A DNA stretch of 64,000 bases from Lamellibrachia columna (GCA_963662155.1 OY759271.1:475001-539000), one strand, 5' to 3'; shown: positions 47,787 through 61,407, counted from the first letter of the stretch. Notes: generated by a model from the letters alone, not told the origin. Program-made: numbers and translations.

Positions 47787-48134
47787 ATGGAGGAGACAAC
47801 ACATGATAGTAGTAGTAGTAGTAGAAAGAGTGAGGAGAAATGTCCACCTGCTTGTGGAAACAAGATGAAAATTGGTGGCTTCAAGACCGGCCACTGTTAC
47901 CACAAAACATCAGATGCAGCAATCCAACAGGAACCCAGTGGGGTTAGCAGTGGGGTTTGGTTGCCACGGCAAAGCCTGGATGACTTTGACAGAGTGGTGC
48001 AAACCACTCCTTCAGGATTGCTGGCAGTTTCCGACGTGTATTCATGCGCCCACCTGGCCCATAGCAGAAAAATTCCCATAAAATCCCTCCGCCAGTTAAA
48101 CTCTCAAAAAAATGCACTATTTCACATCCAATAG
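47787..48134 (+). pseudogene. 5' fragment of Mutator-like transposase, A copy 12 (type Y, frameshifted tail)
   Basis: One extra A in 'cccataaaatccc' moves the non-transposase tail into a new frame (KSLRQLNSQKN), giving 115 codons. AHLAHS and SLDD mark type Y. Confidence 0.65.
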
Positions 48135-49128
48135 CTTCTATAAACAAACCTGTGAATATTCATGCTCAAAGGCACTCATGTCACATAATATGAATTTATT
48201 AAGTTCACATTTCACAATTTCGCGTGCCCTACATTCGTGTGAAACAGTAAACAGGAAGGTCAACTGTGGTCTTACCCCAAATAAAAATGGTAATTATGCA
48301 GAATTTTTTTTTATTTAGCCTGTTGATAAAGGTAAATGAAAATCATGCATTCATGCAAAAAATCTATGTCCTACCTAGTTGTTGGAGTTGCTTACATACA
48401 CAAGGAACCACCACCTATGGTGGGCAGAACACACATATATGAGCTACTTCAGCTTGAGACAGTCTGTATTCTAGTACGATACTCGAATACACTCACTTTT
48501 TCAGCTCACTCGAATGAACTTGTAACATAATTTTTGGAATAGTCCAGCATGTGTTCTGTAATCAAATTCTATATAGCCAGTTGTTATTCCATACTGAAAG
48601 TTATAATAATTTTTTACCTGGTGCCACAATACACCTATGTAAACAGACCCAAATATCACCTTTGACTGTGGATTACTGAAAAGACAGACATTTCAACTTG
48701 TCGAATTGCATAACATTACATAACCTACTTAGTGGAGTCCTCAAAAACAACTCACCTTCCATGTGAAACAGTTACATCAGCTCACTAGGCCATATCAGAT
48801 AACAGCTGGGCCTGTCCAGGATTTTCTCAACTCCCAATAGATGTGTGCCCTTCACATGGACTTGAGTAAAGGTGACTGTGTCTAATTAACTGAAATAAAC
48901 AAAAGTTGACTGCTAAGTATTTATATTATAATGTGACTTGTTCTGCTTTGATGTATCTTATCAGAGGGAGGCTGCACTAGTTTGAAGATGTTCCCACCCC
49001 CCCCCCTAATATACTGGTCTCCTGTCACTCTCATCTTGTTTCTCAGGTGGATTAGACGTCTTTGCATTCAGATAACGGTTTTGTCACTTTCATTAGTAAT
49101 TTTACTTGGATTTACCTGGGATTTTAAA

Positions 49129-49440
49129 ATGAAGGAGACAACACATGATAGTAGTAGTAGTAGTAGAAAGAGTGAGGAGAAATGTCCACCTGCTGGTGGA
49201 AACAAGATGAAAATTGGTGGCTTCAAGACCGGCCACTGTTACCACAAAACATCAGATGCAGCAATCCAACAGGAACCCATTGGGGTTAGCAGTGGGGTTT
49301 GGTTGCCACGGATAAGCCAGGAAGACTTTGACAGAGTGGTGCAAACAACTCCTTCAGGATTGCTGGCAGTTTCCGACGTGTATTCATGCGCCCACGTGGC
49401 CCATAGCAGAAAAATTCCCATAAATCCCTCCGCCAGTTAA
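49129..49440 (+). pseudogene. 5' fragment of Mutator-like transposase, A copy 13 (type X)
   Basis: Intact frame beginning ATGAAG (E-to-K at residue 2), with EPIGV, PRISQED. Confidence 0.65.
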
Positions 49441-50464
49441 ACTCTCCAAAAAATGCACTATTTCACAGCCAATAGCTTCTATAAACAAACCTGTGAATAT
49501 TCATGCTCAAAGGCACTCATGTCACATAATATGAATTTATTAAGTTCACATTTCACAATTTCGCGTGCCCTACATTCGTGTGAAACAGTGGTCAACAGGT
49601 CAACTGTGGTCTTACCCCAAATAAAAATGGTAACTGTGCAGACAAAAATTTAATTTAGCCTGTTCATAAAGGTAAATGAAAATCATGCAAAAAATCTATG
49701 TCCTACCTAGTTGTTGGAGTTGCTTACATACACAAGGAACCACCACCTGTGGTTGGCAGAACACACATATATGAGCTACTTCAGCTTGAGACAGTCTGTA
49801 TTGTAGCACGATACTCGAATACACTCACTTTTTCAGCTCACTCGAATGAACTTGTAATATAATTTTTGGAATAGTCCAGCATGTGTTCTGTAATCAAATT
49901 CTATATAGCCAGTTGTTATTCCATACTGAAAGTTATAATAATTTTTTACCTGGTGCCACAATACACCTATGTAAACAGACCCAAATATCACTTTTGAGTG
50001 TGGATTACTGAAAAGCCAGACACCTCAACTTGTCGAATTGCATAACATTACATAACCTACTTAGTGGAGTCCTCAAAAACAACTCACCTTCCATGTGAAA
50101 CAGTTACGTCAGCTCACTAGGCCATATCAGATAACAGCTGGGCCTGTCCAGGATTTTCTCAACTCCCAATAGATGTGTGCCCTTCACATGGACTTGAGTA
50201 AAGGTGACTGTGTCTAATTAACTGAAATAAACAAAAGTTGACTGCTAAGTATTTATATTATAATGTGACTTGTTCTGCTTTGATGTATCTTATCAGAGGG
50301 AGGCTGCACTAGTTTGAAGATGTTCCCACCCCCCCCCCCCCCTAATATACTGGTCTCCTGTCACTCTCATCTTGTTTCTCAGGTGGATTAGACGTCTTTG
50401 CATTCAGATAACGGTTTTGTCACTTTCATTAGTAATTTTACTTGGATTTACCTGGGATTTTAAA

Positions 50465-50776
50465 ATGGAGGAGACAACACATGATAGTAGTAGTAGTAGT
50501 AGAAAGAGTGAGGAGAAATGTCCACCTGCTGGTGGAAACAAGATGAAAATTGGTGGCTTCAAGACCGGCCACTGTTACCACAAAACATCAGATGCAGCAA
50601 TCCAACAGGAACCCATTGGGGTTAGCAGTGGGGTTTGGTTGCCACGGATAAGCCAGGATGACTTTGACAGAGTGGTGCAAACAACTCCTTCAGGATTGCT
50701 GGCAGTTTCCGACGTGTATTCATGCGCCCACGTGGCCCATAGCAGAAAAATTCCCATAAATCCCTCCGCCAGTTAA
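50465..50776 (+). pseudogene. 5' fragment of Mutator-like transposase, A copy 14 (type X)
   Basis: Intact frame with EPIGV, PRISQDD. The longest poly-C run of the array lies upstream, near 50328-50342. Confidence 0.65.
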
Positions 50777-51792
50777 ACTCTCCAAAAAATGCACTATTTC
50801 ACAGCCAATAGCTTCTATAAACAAACCTGTGAATATTCATGCTCAAAGGCACTCATGTCACATAATATGAATTTATTAAGTTCACATTTCACAATTTCGC
50901 GTGCCCTACATTCGTGTGAAACAGTGGTCAACAGGTCAACTGTGGTCTTACCCCAAATAAAAATGGTAACTGTGCAGACAAAAATTTAATTTAGCCTGTT
51001 CATAAAGGTAAATGAAAATCATGCAAAAAATCTATGTCCTACCTAGTTGTTGGAGTTGCTTACATACACAAGGAACCACCACCTGTGGTTGGCAGAACAC
51101 ACATATATGAGCTACTTCAGCTTGAGACAGTCTGTATTGTAGCACGATACTCGAATACACTCACTTTTTCAGCTCACTCGAATGAACTTGTAATATAATT
51201 TTTGGAATAGTCCAGCATGTGTTCTGTAATCAAATTCTATATAGCCAGTTGTTATTCCATACTGAAAGTTATAATAATTTTTTACCTGGTGCCACAATAC
51301 ACCTATGTAAACAGACCCAAATATCACTTTTTAGTGTGGATTACTGAAAAGCCAGACACCTCAACTTGTCGAATTGCATAACATTACATAACCTACTTAG
51401 TGGAGTCCTCAAAAACAACTCACCTTCCATGTGAAACAGTTACGTCAGCTCACTAGGCCATATCAGATAACAGCTGGGCCTGTCCAGGATTTTCTCAACT
51501 CCCAATAGATGTGTGCCCTTCACATGGACTTGAGTAAAGGTGACTGTGTCTAATTAACTGAAATAAACAAAAGTTGACTGCTAAGTATTTATATTATAAT
51601 GTGACTTGTTCTGCTTTGATGTATCTTATCAGAGGGAGGCTGCACTAGTTTGAAGATGTTCCCACCCCCCTAATATACTGGTCTCCTGTCACTGTCATCT
51701 GGTTTCTCAGGTGGATTAGACGTCTTTGCATTCAGATAACGGTTTTGTCACTTTCATTAGTAATTTTACTTGGATTTACCTGGGATTTTAAA

Positions 51793-52140
51793 ATGGAGGA
51801 GACAACACATGATAGTAGTAGTAGTAGTAGAAAGAGTGAGGAGAAATGTCCACATGCTGGTGGAAACAAGATGAAAATTGGTGGCTTCAAGACCGGCCAC
51901 TGTTACCACAAAACATCAGATGCAGCAATCCAACAGGAACCCAGTGGGGTTAGCAGTGGGGTTTGGTTGCCACGGCTAAGCCTGGATGACTTTGACAGAG
52001 TGGTGCAAACCACTCCTTCAGGATTGCTGGCAGTTTCCGACGTGTATTCATGCGCCCACCTGGCCCATAGCAGAAAAATTCCCATAAAATCCCTCCGCCA
52101 GTTAAACTCTCCAAAAAATGCACTATTTCACAGCCAATAG
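51793..52140 (+). pseudogene. 5' fragment of Mutator-like transposase, A copy 15 (type Y)
   Basis: CPHAGGN, PRLSLDD and the extra-A tail (KSLRQLNSPKN). Nearly identical to 54464. Confidence 0.65.
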
Positions 52141-53134
52141 CTTCTATAAACAAACCTGTGAATATTCATGCTCAAAGGCACTCATGTCACATAATATGAA
52201 TTTATTAAGTTCACATTTCACAATTTCGCGTGCCCTACATTCGTGTGAAACAGTAAACAGGAAGGTAAACTGTGGTCTTACCCCAAATAAAAATGGTAAT
52301 TGTGCAGACAAAAATGTAATTTAGCCTGTTGATAAAGGTAAATGAAAATCATGCATTCATGCAAAAAATCTATGTCCTACCTAGTTGTTGGAGTTGCTTA
52401 CATACACAAGGAACCACCACCTATGGTGGGCAGAACACACATATATGAGCTACTTCAGCTTGAGACAGTCTGTATTCTAGTACGATACTCGAATACACTC
52501 ACTTTTTCAGCTCACTCGAATGAACTTGTAACATAATTTTTGGAATAGTCCAGCATGTGTTCTGTAATCAAATTCTATATAGCCAGTTGTTATTCCATAC
52601 TGAAAGTTATAATAATTTTTTACCTGGTGCCACAATACACCTATGTAAACAGACCCAAATATCACCTTTGACTGTGGATTACTGAAAAGACAGACATTTC
52701 AACTTGTCGAATTGCATAACATTACATAACCTACTTAGTGGAGTCCTCAAAAACAACTCACCTTCCATGTGAAACAGTTACATCAGCTCACTAGGCCATA
52801 TCAGATAACAGCTGGGCCTGTCCAGGATTTTCTCAACTCCCAATAGATGTGTGCCCTTCACATGGACTTGAGTAAAGGTGACTGTGTCTAATTAACTGAA
52901 ATAAACAAAAGTTGACTGCTAAGTATTTATATTATAATGTGACTTGTTCTGCTTTGATGTATCTTATCAGAGGGAGGCTGCACTAGTTTGAAGATGTTCC
53001 CACCCCCCCCCCTAATATACTGGTCTCCTGTCACTCTCATCTTGTTTCTCAGGTGGATTAGACGTCTTTGCATTCAGATAACGGTTTTGTCACTTTCATT
53101 AGTAATTTTACTTGGATTTACCTGGGATTTTAAA

Positions 53135-53446
53135 ATGGAGGAGACAACACATGATAGTAGTAGTAGTAGTAGAAAGAGTGAGGAGAAATGTCCACCTGCT
53201 GGTGGAAACAAGATGAAAATTGGTGGCTTCAAGACCGGCCACTGTTACCACAAAACATCAGATGCAGCAATCCAACAGGAACCCATTGGGGTTAGCAGTG
53301 GGGTTTGGTTGCCACGGATAAGCCAGGATGACTTTGACAGAGTGGTGCAAACAACTCCTTCAGGATTGCTGGCAGTTTCCGACGTGTATTCATGCGCCCA
53401 CGTGGCCCATAGCAGAAAAATTCCCATAAATCCCTCCGCCAGTTAA
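53135..53446 (+). pseudogene. 5' fragment of Mutator-like transposase, A copy 16 (type X)
   Basis: Intact frame that matches 50465 throughout. Confidence 0.65.
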
Positions 53447-54463
53447 ACTCTCCAAAAAATGCACTATTTCACAGCCAATAGCTTCTATAAACAAACCTGT
53501 GAATATTCATGCTCAAAGGCACTCATGTCACATAATATGAATTTATTAAGTTCACATTTCACAATTTCGCGTGCCCTACATTCGTGTGAAACAGTGGTCA
53601 ACAGGTCAACTGTGGTCTTACCCCAAATAAAAATGGTAACTGTGCAGACAAAAATTTAATTTAGCCTGTTCATAAAGGTAAATGAAAATCATGCAAAAAA
53701 TCTATGTCCTACCTAGTTGTTGGAGTTGCTTACATACACAAGGAACCACCACCTGTGGTTGGCAGAACACACATATATGAGCTACTTCAGCTTGAGACAG
53801 TCTGTATTGTAGCACGATACTCGAATACACTCACTTTTTCAGCTCACTCGAATGAACTTGTAATATAATTGTTGGAATAGTCCAGCATGTGTTCTGTAAT
53901 CAAATTCTATATAGCCAGTTGTTATTCCATACTGAAAGTTATAATAATTTTTTACCTGGTGCCACAATACACCTATGTAAACAGACCCAAATATCACTTT
54001 TGAGTGTGGATTACTGAAAAGCCAGACACCTCAACTTGTCGAATTGCATAACATTACATAACCTACTTAGTGGAGTCCTCAAAAACAACTCACCTTCCAT
54101 GTGAAACAGTTACGTCAGCTCACTAGGCCATATCAGATAACAGCTGGGCCTGTCCAGGATTTTCTCAACTCCCAATAGATGTGTGCTCTTCACATGGACT
54201 TGAGTAAAGGTGACTGTGTCTAATTAACTGAAATAAACAAAAGTTGACTGCTAAGTATTTATATTATAATGTGACTTGTTCTGCTTTGATGTAACTTATC
54301 AGAGGGAGGCTGCTCTAGTTTGAAGATGTCCCCACCCCCCCTAATATACTGGTCTCCTGTCACTGTCATCTGGTTTCTCAGGTGGATTAGACGTCTTTGC
54401 ATTCAGATAACGGTTTTGTCACTTTCATTAGTAATTTTACTTGGATTTACCTGGGATTTTAAA

Positions 54464-54811
54464 ATGGAGGAGACAACACATGATAGTAGTAGTAGTAGTA
54501 GAAAGAGTGAGGAGAAATGTCCACATGCTGGTGGAAACAAGATGAAAATTGGTGGCTTCAAGACCGGCCACTGTTACCACAAAACATCAGATGCAGCAAT
54601 CCAACAGGAACCCAGTGGGGTTAGCAGTGGGGTTTGGTTGCCACGGCTAAGCCTGGATGACTTTGACAGAGTGGTGCAAACCACTCCTTCAGGATTGCTG
54701 GCAGTTTCCGACGTGTATTCATGCGCCCACCTGGCCCATAGCAGAAAAATTCCCATAAAATCCCTCCGCCAGTTAAACTCTCCAAAAAATGCACTATTTC
54801 ACAGCCAATAG
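54464..54811 (+). pseudogene. 5' fragment of Mutator-like transposase, A copy 17 (type Y)
   Basis: Last frame of the array, 2,671 bp after its near-identical partner at 51793. Confidence 0.65.
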
Positions 54812-55697
54812 CTTCTATAAACAAACCTGTGAATATTCATGCTCAAAGGCACTCATGTCACATAATATGAATTTATTAAGTTCACATTTCACAATTTCGC
54901 GTGCCCTACATTCGTGTGAAACAGTAAACAGGAAGGTAAACTGTGGTCTTACCCCAAATAAAAATGGTAATTGTGCAGACAAAAATGTAATTTAGCCTGT
55001 TGATAAAGGTAAATGAAAATCATGCATTCATGCAAAAAATGTATGTCCTACTTAGTTGTTGGAGTTGCTTACATACACAAGGAACCACCACCTGTGGTGG
55101 ACAGAACACACATATATGAGCTACTTCAGCTTGAGACAGTCTGTATTCTAGTACGATACTCGAATACACTCACTTTTTCAGTTCACTCGAATGAACTTGT
55201 AACATAATTTTTGGAATAGTCCAGCATGTGTTCTGTAATCAAATTCTATATAGCCAGTTGTTATTCCATACTGAAAGTTATAATAATTTTTTACCTGGTG
55301 CCACAATACACCTATGTAAACAGACCCAAATATCACCTTTGAGTGTGGATTACTGAAAAGACAGACACCTCAACTTGTCGAATTGCATAACATTACATAA
55401 CCTACTTAGTGGAGTCCTCAAAAACAACTCACCTTCCATGTGAAACAGTTACGTCAGCTCACTAGGCCATATCAGATAACAGCTGGGCCTGTCCAGGATT
55501 TTCTCAACTCCCAATAGATGTGTGCTCTTCACATGGACTTGAGTAAAGGTGACTGTGTCTAATTAACTGAAATAAACAAAAGTTGACTGCTATGTAATTA
55601 TATTATAATGTGACTTGTTCTGCTTTGATGTAACTTATCAGAGGGAGGCTGCACTAGATTGAAGATGTCCCCACCCCCCCCCCCCCTAATATACTGG

Positions 55698-55950
55698 ATG
55701 CAGACATACTAGTAAAGAGAGTGGAAGAGAAAGGTGAAAAAACATAAAGGATGCAAGAAAAGGGGAACGAACAGCTAAGATCGAAGGACTGCGTGAGGTG
55801 GGATATGAGAAGATCGGGGGAAGATGAATGATGGAGAGGGGCAAGATGAAAGATGGAGAGGGGCAAGATGAAAGATGGAGAGGGGGCAGCCGATAGAAAA
55901 GTATGGAAAGATAAAACAGAAAGAGTGACTCGACAATATTTTACCTGAAC
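55698..55950 (+). pseudogene. LINE RT 3' tail fused to unit A
   Basis: Fourth occurrence of the A/B junction, with the 22-bp triplication at about 55823-55890. Confidence 0.7.
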
Positions 55951-56628
55951 CTAACCCATGAACATAAGTGAAAAAAGAGGAAAAGCACCGATAGTTTGGT
56001 AAAAAAAAGTTAGGTTTAATAAATCCTATAATATGGTCAACATTTTCATAAGCAGTGTATAAATTGCTTATGAGAAAAAACATTATTTCAATAGAATATT
56101 TGCTAAATATTTACAAAATCAATCTCTCATATGTATCTCTGTTTGAGCAATATGCATTTTACCATATGGTTGTACTCATATAAACGACGTAATCTTCTTG
56201 ACTACAGCATGCTCATAAAAATCAAATATCCATTGTCAAGAAGGATGTACAGTGAAAGTATAAATAAAAACATTAAACAAATCAATCTGGTTACCAAATC
56301 ATAAGCCATTACTACTCAGCGCAAATACTGATTTATTAGAACAACTGTAAAAGTTAGTTTCTCAATCTAATGTGACATTCTCCCCTCCCCCACAATTCAT
56401 TGTTACAGTTTTTGCAATGTCTGTTTCACTCATAATCCAATGAATTTGCAAGAGCACCATGAATGGCCTGTTTCTAAGGCGGTTATGTCTACTTATAACA
56501 CCAACCTGTACCAACACACAAAGTGGGGATAGGCAAGCGCGAACCGATTGAAATTACCCTTGATATTGTTTACTCTCGGTCCACCAAAATTGTTCCTGGC
56601 TGCCGCAGCACCTGCAAAAACACCTAAA
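55951..56628. repeat. AT-rich spacer of unit B
   Basis: Matches the version at 2236 and 17871. Nothing coding. Confidence 0.6.
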
Positions 56629-56754
56629 GTAAAGGCATGTTTATGTTTACACAGCACTGTATCCACTCCTTGGGATTGTTCAACGTGCTTAACAGTTCAC
56701 TCCCTGGCTGACATGTTCATTCCAACACCTTTTGTACTTATCTGGGAGTCTGAC
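56629..56754 (-). mobile_element. Old SINE relic (3' body)
   Basis: Counterpart of 2911-3036 and 18540-18665. Confidence 0.5.
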
Positions 56755-57724
56755 TTTGTAATGAGTTGGTTGTATTTAGTCAGTTCTGTGTCATGGCGAG
56801 CAACACCCAGAACTGTCATGTTCCTGAGAACAAAAAGAAGAGTTGTGGTTGGATGTGGGTTGTCGGAAGAGGTGCACTAATCAGCAGGAATATCAGCATG
56901 AAGGATGTTCTTAGGATGGGGATGTATGCAAACGATCTGGCCATGATAGCAGACAAAAAACAAGAACTACAGGAAGTGTTGGAGCAATGGAAGGGGATGT
57001 TCAAGAATCACGGACCGATAATGAGCCGGGAGAAGACAGAAGAGATGTGGGTTTGACATCAGAGAGAGGACTTGAACATTAGTTTGGATGATAAGGAGTT
57101 CAACCAAGTGGATGGCTTTGTGTAACTTGGAGGAATGGTTAATGAGGATGAGCATTCAGAGGTAGACATGCGATGCCGGATACAACAGGGAGCGAATGCT
57201 TGGGGAAAGGTAGAGGGAGTCATGTTGGACAGAAACATTTTGAAAAAGCTGAAAAGGAAAGTCCTGAGAGCTTGTGTTACACAAGCATGCCTTAATCTGT
57301 ATCTGGAGACAGTGGCGTTGACAGAACAACAACAGCAGCTGAAAGTTGGTTCTGGTTTTGTCGAATAACACGAACAAAGAGGGTTGACGAAAGAAAGATG
57401 AACGACTTGACGAAATATGTGATGCAACAAAACAGTTCAACCGGAAGATTGGTGAGAAGCAAGTTGAAATGGGCAGGCCACATGGTAAGGATGGATGCAG
57501 ACATACTAGTGAAGAGAGTGGAAGAGAAAGGTGAAAAAACATCAAGGATGCAAGAAAAGGGGAACGAACAGCTAAGATCGAAGGACTGCGTGAGGTGGGA
57601 TATGAGAAGATCGGGGGAAGATGAAAGATGGAGAGGGGGGCAGCCGATAAAAAAGTATGGAAAGAAAAGAAGAAAGAATGACTGGACAATATTTTACCTG
57701 AACCTAACCCATGAACATCAGTGA
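56755..57724 (+). pseudogene. Decayed LINE RT fragment (unit B, D3)
   Basis: Copy of 3037-4005 with the same RQG-block deletion and YAND box. E-to-D change (HSEVDMR). Confidence 0.7.
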
Positions 57725-58102
57725 AAAAAGAGGAAAAGCACCGTTAGTTTGGTAAAAAAAAGTTATGTTTAATAAATCCAATAATATGGTCAACATTTTC
57801 ATAAGCAGTGTATAAATTGCTTATGAGAAAAAACATTATTTCAATAGAATATTTGCTAAATATTTACAAAATCAATCTCTCATATGTATCTTTGTTTGAG
57901 CAATATGCATTTTACCATATGGTTGTACTCATATAAACGACGTACTTTTCTTGACTACAGCATGCTCATAAAAAATCAAATATCCTTTGACAAGAAGGAT
58001 GTACAGTGAAAGTATAAATAAAAACATTAAACAAATCAATCTGGTTACCAAAACATAAGCCATTACTACTCAGCGCAAATACTGATTTATTAGAACAACT
58101 GT
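57725..58102. repeat. AT-rich spacer of unit B, left half
   Basis: Copy of 4006-4384. Confidence 0.6.
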
Positions 58103-58183
58103 GAGCTCACTGTAAATCCAACACGCCGCTAACTTTGTCTATTGCCAGGGCGGCTTCGCGATAATCTCGCGCTAAATTTGCAG

Positions 58184-58472
58184 TCAACTATTGAAACACG
58201 TCGAAGACGAGTGATGATTGCGTATCTACGTCGGTGATCGCGACGACGTCGGCGCCTCGAAAATAGGAGGCTTCGACAACGGCGACAATGTGGTCGTATG
58301 TTTGATGCGACAGTTCATCGACGACAGCGAACTCATGACGACGGCGCTCGGCAGCATCAAACCGCTGCCCAAATACATATTTGTCTTGCTCGACGTCACC
58401 CAATCTTCATCCATTCGCCCACGTCTACAGCAACTGCTCTTACAAGACTCTGCCTCCATCCAGGTCAAGTGA
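58184..58472 (+). pseudogene. TIR-domain-like terminal exon (copy 3, nonsense)
   Basis: The codons for Trp-Gly after EDE have become TGA-TGA (about 58212-58217), and the next codons differ too (cgtatctacgtc). Downstream of this the frame is open and matches copy 1. Confidence 0.35.
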
Positions 58473-58701
58473 AGCACTGATGCACGACTCCGACGTCTCT
58501 TTGATGCGATACCAAATGCTAGTTTCGTTCCAGGACACACGTTAGATGATGTAAACATTATAGCAAACAATCAATCATCTTTGATATAGCATTCAACGCT
58601 CTCCATCAAAGACACCGCGTGCGACACAAGTGTTGACTTTGTACCAGGATACACGTGTGTAACAAACACTGATACGCAGACACGCTTCCCTGCCGACGTT
58701 T

Positions 58702-58707
58702 AATAAA
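58702..58707 (+). promoter_or_regulatory. Candidate polyadenylation signal AATAAA (copy 3)
   Basis: Same position relative to the TIR-like exon as at 4984. Confidence 0.35.
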
Positions 58708-60493
58708 AGCCACATGCCGTGATATGAGCTGGTATGCGCATTGAGCTATAGAGGCCTATGTTGCAACATTTGTTTTTGCGCGGTTTATTATTTTACTTTT
58801 CGTACTAGTGTTAGCAGTAAGATGCGCGCATGAGTAAGCTACAGCGTGGTGCGAACCATGGCCATATTAAATATTGCTAAACACTTGTACATGTCTGCAT
58901 TAACAAACAAACGGCATATCTCCCTCCCGCGCTGCCTCCTCTCCCTTCCTCGCTTCTTCTCTGACCCTTCTCCTTCTCTCCCAACGAATGGGGCGTGACA
59001 ACGTTCCAGATAGAACGTCAGGCTCCCAGTCGTGAAAACCCTAGCTTGAACCGTCTTGCTGCCGTTTCGAAGCTTTGGCAATTTGTTTCACCGAACGTTG
59101 CCACAGCTCATTCGTTTGTATGAATGAGTATCTGGCTATATGCAGTGGTGATTATACGTACGAATGGTCTTCGAGCAGTAACTGCAGATGACTGAGTGCT
59201 TCCCAGAGAAGTCGAGATGGAGTTGGAATGAACAGGTGTGCTAGGGGTGAAGTGTAAAACACTTTGAACACTGAACGTACACTAACTGATGCGTACTATT
59301 ATTTTTTGGTGTAACCATGTTGAGAAAATTGCTGTAAACAGAACGATTACGTATCCTCAATAGAACAACACGCATGTGTCGATACAATTAGGATACCAGA
59401 ATAATTGCGACATAGAAATTGCGCTTCTAAGTGAGGATTACAACGTCATTCAGGGCGTTGACAGGTGTCAAGGCGTGGTGCTGCAATAGATTATGTTATG
59501 CAAACAGGACAACGCCGTCCGAGCGCATGGACAATGCGTGTCGTAGTTCGTTGATTACTTCCGCCAGCACAGACAACAGACCACAATGGTTCATTCCTGT
59601 TTACCAGCCAGCATGCGGGGAGTTCTTGCATTTAGCGTGTCTTATATAGCAATCCATGCGAAGTTGGTGATTCTTCTTCCAAAAATTGGTATACGGTGTA
59701 CGGCCTACCATGACTGAAGAATGATCAATTGGAGAAATATGGAGGAGTGTGCAAGATAGCATTTCGTGAGCTACATCCGTGTTGGAGTGCATGTTATCTG
59801 CTTCAACATACGTTGTATATCAATAGCACACACTGCGTGCTTCCTGTGGTGTTCTCTGTAAAAGCTGATCTCATCTAGATAGGTAGAAATGCATTGCGTT
59901 GACAGCCAGTCGGACGAAATTGGTGAAGAAAGAGATGATTCGAGACAGCTACTAACAAAAGGAGCATTATAAACAGGGACTTTGTGACCTACCAGAATGC
60001 GGAAGGTTTGTGTATAAACATTATTTGGCTTTGTAGATAAATAATATCTATGCTACGGAGTACACATATTTGATATGGTTTTAATTCTGATACATATTTT
60101 ATTCATTCTACAAACGATTGATCATTTCATATGGAGTTTTGATTAATGTATTGGGACAGATTACTTATTAGTGACAACTATGTTTTTCTGCTTCTGATGC
60201 AACGCATGACTGTGTATTAGTCGCACGAAAATTTGGCTAGACTGTTGCTGGCAAGGAGACGAGACACTTTCTATGCGTTTTGGCTTATTGTTGGCTAACG
60301 TAACAGTTAACAAAGTAACGGCGGTGGGAATTGCTAGATGCATAGATAATAAACAGACATACCAGTTATCACAACTGTTCGATGATACTATTGCCAATAT
60401 AATAAACCTTTTCCACTTGGAGTGTGTTGTATTCCTAAGACAGGGTTTTGTAGGGTTGTTGATATCAATTACACTGCCAACGTTCTAGTAGAC

Positions 60494-60528
60494 GCCATCT
60501 TAGAATGATCACTTCCGGGGCATGCGCA
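60494..60528. promoter_or_regulatory. Promoter-like motif cluster (copy 3)
   Basis: YY1-, ETS- and NRF1-type motifs unchanged from 6776-6810. Confidence 0.3.
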
Positions 60529-61407
60529 TAATTTCACCACTAGATCTGCATAATTCAATATCAATAACATAGACTAGTAATATTATTTATGCATGTTATA
60601 CACTTTGCAGCATTACAACATGAACTATGCCATATAAGAAACATTCTAATTAACTAAATTGTTTAATTAGTAGTTGTTATATCAGTTAAATGTAAAGTTA
60701 ACCTGTTTCAAGAGTTCACACCACAAATTCAGCTAAATAGGTTTACCTACTATATAAACGGGTTGTCGTGTTGTCATAGGAGGTTACAAGCTTAACATAT
60801 AGGGATTGTCAGTAGTTTGGCTGGAGAACTACAGGAAGGTCTGGGGGCCGACAAATCTCTCCCCTGAGAGCTGTTCGATATGTAACCATAAGAGACCCGG
60901 TGACTGTGGATTGGTCTCTCCAGCGACCGATAGGAGGTGCAACCAAATAGCAGATAATGCTAAGTGTCACTCACGTCATTGGACTCTTATTTTTTAAACA
61001 AAAGTACATCGATCATTACATATTCAGATTCAGGTTATTATTCTCGATTCGCATTAGTTGGTCAATCGGCATCAGTTTTATTGTCATCGTAGCAAACGTC
61101 TGTCAATCCGTAATCACTTACATGTACATTATTACGTTGATGTCCTTCCTTGCATTTTAGTAAATCAATGCTTTCATTATATCACTCTACGTCACTCCCT
61201 AAACAAAAAGGCTATATAATATTAGTGTTTTATGGCACTCCAGCAAACATGCAAATTTGTTCTCATCGAAGAACAGCCAGGCGACACTGTTAAGCTAATG
61301 CTTTCCACACGTTTTTATTTTACTGTGCTTCTCTACATGCAATCTAAAGTCTGACACATAAGGAAACGTCTTGCAACATATTGTGCGCACCTAATCGATT
61401 CAAATAG

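Larger units (their letters stand above)
29683..55697 (+). repeat. Unit A block IV: main tandem array
   Basis: Head-to-tail array counted by the start codon of the transposase fragment (30209, 34491, 36733, 37619, 38948, 45125, 46453, 47787, 49129, 50465, 51793, 53135, 54464), plus one start-less unit at 35547. The period is 1,328-1,342 bp in regular parts. The first unit contains the ~3-kb transposon interior. One unit is split by the CR1 LINE, and two are shortened by internal deletions. Confidence 0.9.

Noticed and set aside
29683..55697. CRISPR-like or rRNA/histone-type array
   Set aside because: The units are 1.33 kb with no short repeat-spacer pattern and no RNA or histone coding sequence.
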